Source of the DNA: a bacterium
GTDB lineage: Bacteria; JAMCPX01
Direction: 5' to 3'
Assembly: GCA_021787665.1 (NCBI GenBank)
Contig: JAJYLN010000004.1
Location: forward strand, 73,265 to 137,264
Length of the DNA: 64,000 nucleotides
The translations under genes and the position numbers were made by a program. How positions within the stretch are numbered: position 1 is the stretch's first letter; each line of letters begins with the position of its first letter. The notes beneath the pieces are model-generated. The model worked only from the letters and a program-made list of their open reading frames with translations. It did not search any database and was not told the origin of the DNA. Positions 9,040 to 17,668 of this stretch are shown one piece after another.

Positions 9040-10766
9040 TTATCGCCTCCTGTCGACCGCATTCACGGCCCTGCCCGCGTACCCCTCGTTTTCTCTGGGA
9101 ATTATACGTTCCCCTCCGTGTACCAGTATCGTGCAGCCGGTGCAGAGTTCCGGCGTTACCGTGTACGGCTGCTGCCGCATATCCTTGAATTCGGGCAGCA
9201 GTACGCACGGAGACCTGGTTATGACGACGGCAGGCCCGTGGAACGCCACAGCTTCACGTACGCACCTTTCTACCTCTCTGGTTACTGACGGGTCCACTGT
9301 CCTGACCCAGTCCACGCCAAGCGCCTTCACGATCCGCTCGAGTGATATGTCCGAACACGGGTTGCCGTGCAGATCCGTACCAGAAAGGGGGTTGTGCTGC
9401 GCGCCGGTCAGCGCCGTCGTATGGTTATCGAGGATCACGACGAGAATGTTGCTCCTGTTGTAGACCGCGTTGAGGAGCCCGGTCATGCCCGAATGCAGGA
9501 ACGTAGAGTCTCCGATAACGGCAATCGTTTTCTTCCCGTTCTTCGGCACGACGGTTTCTATGCCCACTGCCTGTCCTATGCCGGCCCCCCGAGTGAGACA
9601 GGTATGGACGGCCTTCAGAGGTTGATCGTAGGGTAGGGTATAGCACCCGATGTCCCCGGCTATAAACGAGCGCAGTTTGCTTAACTGGTAAAAGACACTC
9701 CTGTGGGGACACCCGGGCAGAGAACGAGGGAATGCTGCAGCACGTCCGGCATCCCGGTGGCCTGACCGGCTACCGGGCCTTCGGAAGCGTGTGGCCCTGC
9801 TGTAAACCTGCGTACGCTGTCCCTCATCACATCGGGTGTAAGCTCGGAAACCGAAGGGACAAATTCCTTACCGCGTATCCCCGGGGAAAGGTGCTTGATC
9901 TGCATCTCCAGAAACGGATCGAGCTCTTCCACGACGAGCACCTTCCTGAAGTCCCTGGCGAATCCCTGTATACGTCCTGCAGGCAGGGGATTGGTCAGGG
10001 CTATCTTTAGAACGTTCGCGTGCGGCGCGACCTCCTTCACGTACTGGTACGAGATGCCTGCTGTAATGATGCCATAGTCCGCAGTTCCCCTCTCCGTCCT
10101 GTTGAGAGGTAACTGTTCCGAGAACCATCCGAGTTCCTGAAGCTTTCCCTCGAGTGTCCGTCTCGCCCTGCGTGCGTTGGACGGCACCATGACTTTCCTG
10201 CCCGGGTCCTTCCCCGGAGCCGTGGGCTGTCCGGATCGTACGGGACCCTGCGGAAAAATGATTGATGTGGAATGCGAGACCCTTGTCGTCATACGCAGCA
10301 GCACCGGTAGATCGAAGCGCTCGCTTATCTCGAAGGTCCGTACCGTGAACAGCCTCGCCTCTTCGCTGTCCGAAGGCTCGAGGATGGGGATCTTTGCTAT
10401 GAGAGTGTACCAGCGGTTGTCCTGTTCGTTCTGAGAGCTGTGTATACCATGATCATCAGCGGACACGACGACAAGACCGGCACCCACGCCCGTATACGCG
10501 AGCGTCATGAGCGGGTCAGACGCCACATTGAGTCCGACATGCTTCATCGTGACAATCGACCGTGCGCCGGCAAGGCAGGCACCTGACGCCGTCTCCAGTG
10601 CCACTTTCTCATTGACGGCCCAGTTTGCGAAGATGCCCTCGTAGCCTGCTATACTCTCGAGGATCTCGGTAGACGGGGTGCCGGGATATCCGGTGGTAAA
10701 TCTGCAACCTGCCTCAAAGCTGCCCCGTGCAATAGCCTCGTTGCCCGACATCAGCACGCGTTCCAT
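9040..10766 (-). pseudogene. iorA: Indolepyruvate:ferredoxin oxidoreductase alpha subunit, frameshifted and short-tailed
   Basis: IorA oxidises aryl pyruvates to aryl-acetyl-CoA with thiamine diphosphate and ferredoxin, normally together with IorB. The frame from 10766 encodes the N-terminal pyrimidine-type domain (SGNEAIARGSFEAG, FTTGYPGTPSTEI) for 352 codons up to Cys-Pro-Gly. The rest (CPHRSVFYQ, AGDIGCYTL, GDSTFLHSGMTGLLNAVYN) continues one frame back to 9040. Joined at 9711-9717 the protein would be about 575 residues. The break is at CCCGGGT, phased as X XXY YYZ, so a -1 slip would restore the protein; a one-base deletion or sequence error explains it equally well. The C-terminus has one CTGC and then an unrelated tail, so most of the expected 2x[4Fe-4S] ferredoxin module is missing. 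No iorB is adjacent. The gene follows DAHP synthase by 39 bases. Confidence 0.85.
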
Positions 10767-10805
10767 GAACCACCCCCAAGGGGCCGGCAGGAAAGTCCCG
10801 CCCTC

Positions 10806-11819
10806 TTATATCGTCCTTCCTATGGCCTTCGCGACCCTGCCGATGTCCCGGACCATGCGTTTGAACTCGTCCGGCCTGAGCGACTGCTCTCCGTCGCTCA
10901 GTGCCTTCTCGGGCTGCTGGTGTACTTCGACGATGATACCGTCGGCGCCGGCCGCTACCGCAGCCAGAGACATCGTCGCCACGATGTCCCTTCTACCGGT
11001 CCCGTGGCTCGGATCGACGATTACCGGGAGGTGGGTGAGCTTTTTGAGTACCGGGATAGCGTTGAGATCAAGCGTATTGCGGGTCTCGGTCTCGAAGGTC
11101 CGTATGCCCCTCTCGCACAGGATGATCCTGTCGTTCCCCTTGCTCGCGATATATTCCGCAGACATGAGCAGTTCCTTTATCGTCGCAGAAAGTCCTCTCT
11201 TCAACAGGATAGGCCTGTTGGTGGAACCGAGTTCCTTCAGCAGTGCAAAGTTCTGCATGTTCCTCGCCCCGACCTGGAAAATATCCGTGTAGTCTGTCAT
11301 AAGGCCGATGTCCCTGGTGTCCATGATCTCGGTCACTACGGGCATCCGCAGAGCACGCTTCGCAGCCCTCAATATCTCGAGCCCCTCCTTGCCCATCCCC
11401 TGAAACGAGTACGGGGAGGTCCGCGGCTTATAGGCGCCACCCCTCAGAACAGACGCACCCGACGACTTCACGTCCCTCCCTATCTGCATGAGCATCTCCC
11501 TGCCCTCTATGGAGCACGGTCCTGCCATGACGACTATCCTCCTGCCTCCTATGGTAACACCGCCGACCCGAATGAGTGTATCTTCTTTCCTGAACTCCCT
11601 GCTCACGACCTTGTAGGGGCTCAGTATCGGGAGCACCTTCTCGACTCCCGCAAACGTCGTGAGTGGCACATTGGCAAGATTCCTCTCGTCTCCTATGGCC
11701 CCGATTATCATGCGCTCCTTGCCTTTCGAGATATGGGGCCTCAGCTTCCTGTCCTTTATCGTCTTCAGAACATTCTCGATGTCCTTCTTTGATGCGTCGG
11801 GCTTCATCACAATTATCAT
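10806..11819 (-). CDS. aroF: DAHP synthase, class I-beta (aroF/aroG type)
   Basis: 3-deoxy-7-phosphoheptulonate synthase makes the first shikimate-pathway intermediate from PEP and erythrose-4-phosphate. The 337 residues comprise an N-terminal ferredoxin-like regulatory domain (about 1-65, MIIVMKPDASKKDIENVL) as in the Thermotoga/Bacillus type, then the barrel with AGPCSIEG, RGGAYKPRTSPYSFQG, LLKRGLSATIKE and DPSHGTGRRD. Length is normal. It starts two bases after the metallophosphoesterase stop, so the two are co-translated. Lying before iorA, it suggests a shared link to aromatic compounds, but the gene neighbours upstream are unrelated. Confidence 0.95.
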   Translation of the reverse strand: MIIVMKPDASKKDIENVLKTIKDRKLRPHISKGKERMIIGAIGDERNLANVPLTTFAGVEKVLPILSPYKVVSREFRKEDTLIRVGGVTIGGRRIVVMAGPCSIEGREMLMQIGRDVKSSGASVLRGGAYKPRTSPYSFQGMGKEGLEILRAAKRALRMPVVTEIMDTRDIGLMTDYTDIFQVGARNMQNFALLKELGSTNRPILLKRGLSATIKELLMSAEYIASKGNDRIILCERGIRTFETETRNTLDLNAIPVLKKLTHLPVIVDPSHGTGRRDIVATMSLAAVAAGADGIIVEVHQQPEKALSDGEQSLRPDEFKRMVRDIGRVAKAIGRTI

Positions 11820-11821
11820 GG

Positions 11822-12562
11822 TTAAACTCCCATCCTTAGTCTATTGGCGAGCCACCGGGGCAGCCCGGCTCGTAGTATTTTGTCGCAGGCTGTCTCCACG
11901 GCATAGCTCAATCTTTTAACAGTATATAGACGTCTGTCCGTGTCAAGTATTCCATACGATGCGGTGTTGTCGTGGTCTCTGGGCTGTCCCACGCTGCCCA
12001 CACTGATGATATACAGGCGCCGCTCATCAATGGCAACCGTATCGGCGTAGTCGACAACCAGCGCCCCGTCGCCACGAACCTCCCGCGACACGGTAAACCT
12101 GCGGTGAGCATGGCCAACAAACATGATCGAAAATCTCGCACCGAGAGCGGAGAAGGCCTTCTCCACGTCGGTCATGGTCACCACGTAATCGAATTCTTCG
12201 GGATCGACAGGGGAGTCGTGACTGAACAGCATGCCCTCGTAAGCAAAGGTGTACGCCGCGCTGCTCAGCCAGGACAGCGCAGCCTCCGAGAGCTTCCCTC
12301 TGGTCCACTGGATACCCTCTCTCGCATTGTCGTTGAAGTACGTCGTATCGAGCATACCCGCTGCCGCGGCATCGTGATTGCCCATGATGTTCCTCTGTGC
12401 CACCTCCTTCACGATGTTACAGCACGGCTGCGGGTCCGCGCCGTACCCCACGACATCGCCGAGGGACACGACAAGGTCCGGCATAGACTTTCTCAGGTCC
12501 GCGACGACCGTGCTCAGGGCCTCGAGGTTACCGTGGACATCCGCTATGACCGCAATCCTCAT
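11822..12562 (-). CDS. Calcineurin-like metallophosphoesterase (YfcE/DNA-phosphatase type)
   Basis: A 246-residue cytoplasmic phosphoesterase. The two-metal motifs are complete: DVHGN near residue 8, GDVVGYGADP, GNHDAA, and the GHAH motif late in the chain (MFVGHAHRRF), followed by a C-terminal GSVGQPRDHD. This pattern matches the family often annotated as metallophosphatase or diadenosine-tetraphosphatase-like; the substrate cannot be told. Its ATG overlaps the pentapeptide-repeat gene stop as ATGA. Confidence 0.9.
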   Translation of the reverse strand: MRIAVIADVHGNLEALSTVVADLRKSMPDLVVSLGDVVGYGADPQPCCNIVKEVAQRNIMGNHDAAAAGMLDTTYFNDNAREGIQWTRGKLSEAALSWLSSAAYTFAYEGMLFSHDSPVDPEEFDYVVTMTDVEKAFSALGARFSIMFVGHAHRRFTVSREVRGDGALVVDYADTVAIDERRLYIISVGSVGQPRDHDNTASYGILDTDRRLYTVKRLSYAVETACDKILRAGLPRWLANRLRMGV

Positions 12563-13272
12563 TTAACATTTTTCAGAAAGAACTCGGCCAGTAGTTCCTC
12601 GTCCTTCCTGGCCTTGGACTCTTCTTCCTTCCCGGCTACGGCATCCTCTTTCACCGGCAGCCCGATAAACCCGCTCTCAACTCTATAGACGTTCTCCTGT
12701 ACGACGACCGAGTCCGGAAAGACCTCTGCACCTGCGGTCTTCAGCTCTTCCAAGGTCTTTATCTTGCCAACGAGCTTCTCGGTATCCGTACCGCTGTCCA
12801 GCGCGGTAAACTTAGCGGCCTGCTCGAGCTTGAACTTCGGTCTTGCCTTCGTCAGTATCGTGATGGTCTCTCCCTCGAGCAGAAGCTTTCCGCTCGCGTT
12901 GAGTTCGTCAAGGAGCTCCTGCGTGAAGAACACCTTTTCGGATATGCCCTTTGCTCCCTGGACCATGGCATTGCTCAACTTTGCTCCCACGAGGACAGCG
13001 CCCCTCATGTCCGCGTGGGTCAGGTCGGCGTTGCGTAGGTCCGCGTTGCGCATATTCGTATTGATGAGCACCGCATGCCTGAGCGACGCACCTGAGAGGT
13101 CAGCGCCGGACAGGTCGGTGTCCGTGAGGTCGGCGTACCTGAAGTTCGCGTTCCTGAACATCCCGCCGGACAGGTCCATCTTCTTCAGGTCGATGCCCTT
13201 GAGGTTCGCGCCTTCAAAGGAAGCCCCTTCTTTGACGCCTTTCTCAACGTCTTCCCTGCTGAGCAGCTTCAT
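12559..13272 (-). CDS. Pentapeptide-repeat protein with C-terminal tail
   Basis: The protein starting at the ATG at 13272 (MKLLSREDVEKGVKEGASF) has 237 residues. Residues about 17-100 form a run of A(D/N)LXX pentapeptides (GANLKGIDLKKMDLSG, ADLSGASLRHAVL), predicted to fold as a right-handed quadrilateral beta-helix. The second half is not repetitive and ends in a charged tail. An open frame extends upstream but overlaps the PilZ gene; the ATGA overlap with that gene favours the start given. Function is unknown. Its place between a PilZ protein and a phosphoesterase hints at signalling or cell-envelope work, but this is inference. Confidence 0.88.
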   Translation of the reverse strand: MKLLSREDVEKGVKEGASFEGANLKGIDLKKMDLSGGMFRNANFRYADLTDTDLSGADLSGASLRHAVLINTNMRNADLRNADLTHADMRGAVLVGAKLSNAMVQGAKGISEKVFFTQELLDELNASGKLLLEGETITILTKARPKFKLEQAAKFTALDSGTDTEKLVGKIKTLEELKTAGAEVFPDSVVVQENVYRVESGFIGLPVKEDAVAGKEEESKARKDEELLAEFFLKNVK

Positions 13273-13652
13273 GGAATATCTTTTATGAAGCCCTTTATCC
13301 TCTGTTTTGTCTCTTCTTTCATTCCGACGAATTCTATGCCGATGCCGCAATCCGTGCCGTCCTTCTGCGCCTCGCTCTCTGTGGTCACCCACTTGACCAC
13401 CCCCCGCGCCTCCAGAAGGTTTATGTCGTTCGGTATCGTAAACTTTATGAGCAGCGATTTTCCCACCGGCAGGGTCTTGCCGGTCTTGAGGAAAATACCA
13501 CCCTCACTGAAGTTGGTCGAGTAATCGTAGAGATAAGCCTCGCTGTCCGGATAATCCAGAAGCATTTTAACAGCCTCATCGTCGCTCGATACAACGACTA
13601 CCCTAACCTTGACCCGGGGGGTCTTCCTTTGATTGGCGGTGACGTCCGTCAC
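13269..13652 (-). CDS. PilZ-domain protein (single domain)
   Basis: 127 residues forming one PilZ domain. The c-di-GMP binding motifs are visible: RKTPR (RxxxR) at residues 8-12 and NFSEGG (near the D/NxSxxG consensus) further on. The rest matches the beta-barrel of stand-alone PilZ proteins common in myxobacteria and other deltaproteobacteria. It overlaps the pentapeptide gene by four bases and follows the second PilZ gene by 12 bases, so a paired c-di-GMP readout is likely. The downstream partner is not known. Confidence 0.88.
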   Translation of the reverse strand: MTDVTANQRKTPRVKVRVVVVSSDDEAVKMLLDYPDSEAYLYDYSTNFSEGGIFLKTGKTLPVGKSLLIKFTIPNDINLLEARGVVKWVTTESEAQKDGTDCGIGIEFVGMKEETKQRIKGFIKDIP

Positions 13653-13664
13653 GATTGCTTCCAG

Positions 13665-14018
13665 CTACGAGGCCTGGGTGAGGGAAAGCTTGTCGATGAA
13701 GCTATGCAGCTTCTTCTGATCTTCTTCGCTCAACGTCTGGAATTCGACACCCATGCCCGGAATAAGGTTGGTACCTTTTATCTGCTGTGGGTCATTTACC
13801 CACGATACCCGGCCCTTGACCTGAATGGGTACCCTTATGTCGGGGATAACGAACTCGACCGAGATTACCGTATTTACCTTCAGAGGGTCCTTGGTGGATA
13901 TGAACATGCCGCCCCTGCTGATGTTCATGGCGTAGTCAGAGATAAAGCTCGTGATGTCCCCGTATTTAACTTCGAGTTTGGTATCAATGCGCCTTGCATG
14001 GCGCTTATCATCAGACAT
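13665..14018 (-). CDS. PilZ-domain protein (first gene of operon)
   Basis: 117 residues with RHARR near the N-terminus and NISRGGMFIS, the two c-di-GMP contact motifs of PilZ. It resembles the next protein in length and layout (both keep GIGIEF/GMGVEF near the end), so the pair probably arose by duplication. The start at 14018 has an AAAAGGAGG site that lies inside a perfect 14-base palindrome (14026-14039), which could hide the site in mRNA. It heads the PilZ-PilZ-pentapeptide-phosphoesterase-aroF-iorA run. Confidence 0.88.
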   Translation of the reverse strand: MSDDKRHARRIDTKLEVKYGDITSFISDYAMNISRGGMFISTKDPLKVNTVISVEFVIPDIRVPIQVKGRVSWVNDPQQIKGTNLIPGMGVEFQTLSEEDQKKLHSFIDKLSLTQAS

Positions 14019-14025
14019 ACGTACC

Positions 14026-14039
14026 TCCTTTTAAAAGGA
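14026..14039 (-). promoter_or_regulatory. Palindrome covering the ribosome site of the PilZ operon
   Basis: The bases TCCTTTTAAAAGGA form a perfect palindrome. The right half is the Shine-Dalgarno of the first PilZ gene. As RNA it can fold into a five-pair hairpin (UCCUU/AAGGA) that masks the site, a simple arrangement for temperature- or protein-dependent translation. Five mostly A-U pairs is weak, so it may be without effect. Confidence 0.35.
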
Positions 14040-14076
14040 TACTACATCATACAGAGAATTACAATGAAAGCGTTTT

Positions 14077-15642
14077 TTAAAAGGAGAAACACCCCGTGGC
14101 GCCGGGGGGACACGACGCCACGGTTATGGTATGGACGGAGAGACGGCCCTTTGCATAGCCGAGGACGTCCGTGGCGGGATCGAAGCTCACGGAGCCGTCG
14201 GTCGTGGTGACGGTAAAGCCGCCCGGGAAATGGAGAGGGGGGATGAATATCTCCGTCTGTCCGGTGCCTATACCGTCCTCCTTATACGTATAGGTGAAGG
14301 CGGTCGTCGTGAACGTGGAGGGATCGATCGTAACGGGGTAGCTTATGCTGACCGGCGTACCGGCTGTGAGCATGGGATACGGCCTTGAGAGGACGTCGAT
14401 GCCGTCAAAGACAGGGCCCCCGGTCTGGTCAACCAGCGGCCTGGGGGTACCGTCCGGGTAGTACGGGCTCATGTTATCGTCGTTGACGGTGTTGTAGTCC
14501 CAGTCGAACCAGCCCGCATCGAACAGGTCGAAGTCGTTGAGCAGCGTGACCATGTAGGCCGCACTGCCCGGGCTGCTGTAGCCCGTGCCGGTCTCGTCGA
14601 CAACGCACGGCACTCTCATGGCAGTGCCGTCGTCCCTGATCTGGGTAAAGCTCGGCACAATAATGGTGGTGTCCGTCCCATAGGATGGGTTAATGCTCAG
14701 GGGATAGAAATGCGGGACGAACACGAGGTTAGGGAACTCTTCCGGAAAGGTCGTACCGCTGATGGCGGTCTTATAGCTGTTCAGCAGGTTCGTCAGCACC
14801 ACGGACGGCTCGAACGCAATGATATGGTACGGGTCCACGGCCCTTATCGCCCTAATCATCTTCTCATAGAACGGCACCAGCCCCTTCGTCTCGAAGTCCG
14901 GAGACGTCAGGGGATAGTCCTTGCCCGGGAACGGCTCGTTCATAATCTCGTACCCGAGCACATTCGATGTAGAGCTGAACCTCTGCGCTACCGCTTGGAA
15001 TACCGCTGCGTAGTGCTCCTGCAGCCCGGTCCCGTCCGGCGCAGCGCGATCGTCCCACAGGTCCTGGAACGACTGCAAAACCTGGGGGAGGCCGTAGTTT
15101 GCTGCCCAGGTGGTACTGCATTCGGTGGGTGAATAGCCGCCGAGCACACAGGCCCACGCGGGCGCACCGTCGCCGTCGCAGAACGACTCGCTGTAGAGGT
15201 CCTGGTGCATGTCGATCAGCACCCACAGCCCGTTGTCCTTGCACGCCTGTACCTCCTGCTGGACCCGATCGAGATAGCCCGTGTCTATGACGCCCGGGGT
15301 TGGCTCGAGCGCGGCCCAGACAACGATCAGCCTGACGGCGTTCAGTCCGAGCCCCCTGAGCCTCGCGAAGTTCTGTTCAAGGTTCTGGTCCAGGGTCTCG
15401 CCGGTTATCACGGTGTCTGTAAAGGGGAGATACGGGGGATGTTTCGCCGGGTCGTTCACATTCATCCCGTGTACAATGATCACCCTGCCCTGCGTGTCCC
15501 TGATCCACGTCCCGTCGGACCAGGCTACAGCGTGTACCACGCCCGGCCTGCCTGCCTTCTTTGCCGAGCATCCTGCACAGCAAGCCACCACTCCGAGCGC
15601 TGCGAAGAACATACCTGCGAGGGACAACACTCCATCCTTCAT
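14077..15642 (-). CDS. Secreted family 5 glycosidase (endoglycoceramidase-like) lipoprotein, copy A
   Basis: A 521-residue glycoside hydrolase of family 5. The N-terminus is a lipoprotein signal with Cys near residue 25 (VACCAGC). The barrel begins after WSDGTWIRDTQGRVIIVHG, with RGLGLNAVRL and DMHQDLYSE. Acid/base Glu236 lies in MNEP and the probable nucleophile Glu350 in VDETGTGY, which departs from the usual (G/T)EFG. A beta-sandwich follows the barrel (AFTYTYKEDGIG). This layout matches bacterial endoglycoceramidase-type enzymes, acting on glycolipids or short glycans. No ribosome site is visible, and a promoter ends about ten bases before the ATG. Copy B lies at 39919-41517. Confidence 0.88.
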   Translation of the reverse strand: MKDGVLSLAGMFFAALGVVACCAGCSAKKAGRPGVVHAVAWSDGTWIRDTQGRVIIVHGMNVNDPAKHPPYLPFTDTVITGETLDQNLEQNFARLRGLGLNAVRLIVVWAALEPTPGVIDTGYLDRVQQEVQACKDNGLWVLIDMHQDLYSESFCDGDGAPAWACVLGGYSPTECSTTWAANYGLPQVLQSFQDLWDDRAAPDGTGLQEHYAAVFQAVAQRFSSTSNVLGYEIMNEPFPGKDYPLTSPDFETKGLVPFYEKMIRAIRAVDPYHIIAFEPSVVLTNLLNSYKTAISGTTFPEEFPNLVFVPHFYPLSINPSYGTDTTIIVPSFTQIRDDGTAMRVPCVVDETGTGYSSPGSAAYMVTLLNDFDLFDAGWFDWDYNTVNDDNMSPYYPDGTPRPLVDQTGGPVFDGIDVLSRPYPMLTAGTPVSISYPVTIDPSTFTTTAFTYTYKEDGIGTGQTEIFIPPLHFPGGFTVTTTDGSVSFDPATDVLGYAKGRLSVHTITVASCPPGATGCFSF

Positions 15643-15651
15643 GGAAAGTTA

Positions 15652-15680
15652 TTTTTATGATACTCTTTCATGCATGTCAA
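15652..15680 (-). promoter_or_regulatory. Promoter of glycosidase copy A, adjoining its ATG
   Basis: A perfect TTGACA (15675-15680), 17-base spacer and TAAAAA (15652-15657) read towards the glycosidase. The expected start (about 15645) leaves only about three bases before the ATG at 15642, and no Shine-Dalgarno exists, consistent with a leaderless message. Confidence 0.55.
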
Positions 15681-15752
15681 ATCTTCCTACTCCTTGCTTC
15701 CCACTTCTTTAAATCTATGGTACTGTCCACGCAGAAGTCGGAGAAGATCGTT

Positions 15753-17027
15753 ATGGACAAGTTCATCATAGAGGGCGGAAATATGCTTCACGGGACCGTC
15801 AGGATAAGCGGCGCCAAAAATGCTGCGCTGCCGGCGATGGCAGCGGCGCTGCTCACGAACGAGGACGTCCACCTCAACAGGGTACCGTCCCTTGCCGACG
15901 TCAGCACCATGGTCGCTCTCCTCGGGAAGATGGGCGTCCGCACGGACGGTCCCGGGAGCGGCCCCTTATCCATGAGCATGACGATCAACGCGTCCGGCAT
16001 AAACACCTACGAGGCACCCTATGACCTGGTGAAGACGATGCGGGCGTCGGTCCTGGTATTGGGCCCGCTCGTCGCGCGCTACGGAAGCGCCCGGGTATCG
16101 ATACCCGGCGGCTGCGCCATCGGCAGCAGGCCCATAGACCTCCACCTCAAGGGCCTCGCAGCCCTCGGGGCACGCGTATCGATGTACCACGGGTACATCG
16201 ATGTGACGGCACGGCAGCTCAAAGGTACGAGGATATCGTTCGATACCATTACGGTGACCGGCACGGAGAACCTCATCATGGCAGCTTCCCTCGCGCACGG
16301 GACCACCGTTCTGGAGAATGCTGCCCGGGAGCCGGAGGTGGTGAGCCTCGTGGATCAGCTCGTCAGGATGGGGGCAAGGATACACGGAGCCGGCACGGCT
16401 ACGGTCACCATAGAAGGGGTCGACAGACTCCACGGATGCAGCATGGACATCATACCGGACAGGATAGAGGCAGGCACCTACATGATAGCGGCAGCGGCTG
16501 CAGGCGGAGAAGTCGAGATAGCAGACTGCAGCCCGGACCACGTCCGTGCGCTCCTGACCATGATGCGAGCAGCCGGTATAGACTATAACGAGACCGATCA
16601 CGGCGTCGTCGTACGGAAGGAAAGGTCCGCGCGGATCAAAAGCCTGAACGTGAAAACGATGCCGTACCCGGATTTCCCCACGGATCTCCAGGCACAGCTC
16701 ATGGCACTCATGACGCAGGGCGACGGCACGAGCGCTATCGCCGAGACCATATTCGAGAATAGGTTCATGCATGTCCCGGAGCTCAGGCGCATGGGCGCGG
16801 ACATCAGGACCCAAGGGAACGTTGCAATCGTAAGGGGTGAGACGAAACTGATGGGCGCACAGATCATGGCAACGGATCTGCGGGCAAGCGCCTCCCTGGT
16901 CATTGCCGGCCTTATCGCTGAGGGAACCACCGAGGTGTCGAGGATCTACCATCTTGACAGGGGGTACGAGTTCATGGAAAACAAGCTGTCAGGGATAGGA
17001 GCAAGACTGAAGAGGGTGAAGACATGA
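15753..17027 (+). CDS. murA: UDP-N-acetylglucosamine 1-carboxyvinyltransferase
   Basis: MurA transfers enolpyruvate from PEP to UDP-GlcNAc, the first committed step of peptidoglycan synthesis. The ATG at 15753 ([10 protein letters not shown]) gives 424 residues and has a GGAGA site nine bases upstream; the open frame extends further 5' but lacks family similarity. Lys22-Asn23 (SGAKNAALP) and the catalytic Cys121 in [13 protein letters not shown] are present, so this is the fosfomycin-reactive Cys form. The gene overlaps hisG as ATGA. murA-hisG-hisD in a row is familiar from Geobacter-type genomes. Confidence 0.96.
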   Translation: MDKFIIEGGNMLHGTVRISGAKNAALPAMAAALLTNEDVHLNRVPSLADVSTMVALLGKMGVRTDGPGSGPLSMSMTINASGINTYEAPYDLVKTMRASVLVLGPLVARYGSARVSIPGGCAIGSRPIDLHLKGLAALGARVSMYHGYIDVTARQLKGTRISFDTITVTGTENLIMAASLAHGTTVLENAAREPEVVSLVDQLVRMGARIHGAGTATVTIEGVDRLHGCSMDIIPDRIEAGTYMIAAAAAGGEVEIADCSPDHVRALLTMMRAAGIDYNETDHGVVVRKERSARIKSLNVKTMPYPDFPTDLQAQLMALMTQGDGTSAIAETIFENRFMHVPELRRMGADIRTQGNVAIVRGETKLMGAQIMATDLRASASLVIAGLIAEGTTEVSRIYHLDRGYEFMENKLSGIGARLKRVKT

Positions 17028-17668
17028 TGAGACGTGCATGCATACGGATAGGCCTGCCCAAGGGCAGGATGCTGGAGGACTCGGTAAAGGCCCTGAATAA
17101 GGTCGGCATCGACTTTTCGTCGGCGCTCGGAAGGTCCCGCAGCCTCAGGTTCGAATCTTCCGACCGGACCGCAGAGGCAATCATCATCAGGGCCGTTGAC
17201 CTGCTGACGTATGTCGAGTACGGAGCGGTCGACATGGGTATCATCGGCTACGACCTCATCAGGGAGCAGGGACGTGACGTCATCACCGCACTCGCGCTGG
17301 ACTTCGGCGTGTGCAGACTTTCCGTGTCGGGTCCCTCTGGCTACGATACCCGGAGAGGCGCCAGCCTGTCCGGCATACGCGTCGCAACGAAGTATCCCCG
17401 CCTTACAGCGCAGTACTTCAAGGGAAAGGGCCTCCCGGTGGACATTGTGAAGCTTTACGGCGCCGTGGAGGTCGCCCCGCTTTTCGGCATCTCGGACATT
17501 ATCGTGGACCTCGTCTCCACAGGAGAGACCCTGAAGATCAACGGACTTCAGGAGCGAGAGGTCGTGATGCGCTCCTCCGCCCGGCTCGTCGTGAATAGAG
17601 CGTCGATGAGGACCAAGCAGGAAGGCATCGACGACATCATAGCGAAGCTCAAAAAGGCTATGGTATGA
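17024..17668 (+). CDS. hisG: ATP phosphoribosyltransferase, short form
   Basis: First enzyme of histidine synthesis. At 214 residues it is the short, catalytic-only form, lacking the C-terminal regulatory domain. Motifs include RIGLPKGRML, VDMGIIGYDLI, the KYPRLTAQYF stretch and the PRPP-binding GISDIIVDLVSTGETLK. Short HisG normally needs HisZ as regulatory partner; no hisZ is in this window. It is coupled by ATGA overlaps to murA upstream and to hisD downstream. Confidence 0.96.
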   Translation: MMRRACIRIGLPKGRMLEDSVKALNKVGIDFSSALGRSRSLRFESSDRTAEAIIIRAVDLLTYVEYGAVDMGIIGYDLIREQGRDVITALALDFGVCRLSVSGPSGYDTRRGASLSGIRVATKYPRLTAQYFKGKGLPVDIVKLYGAVEVAPLFGISDIIVDLVSTGETLKINGLQEREVVMRSSARLVVNRASMRTKQEGIDDIIAKLKKAMV

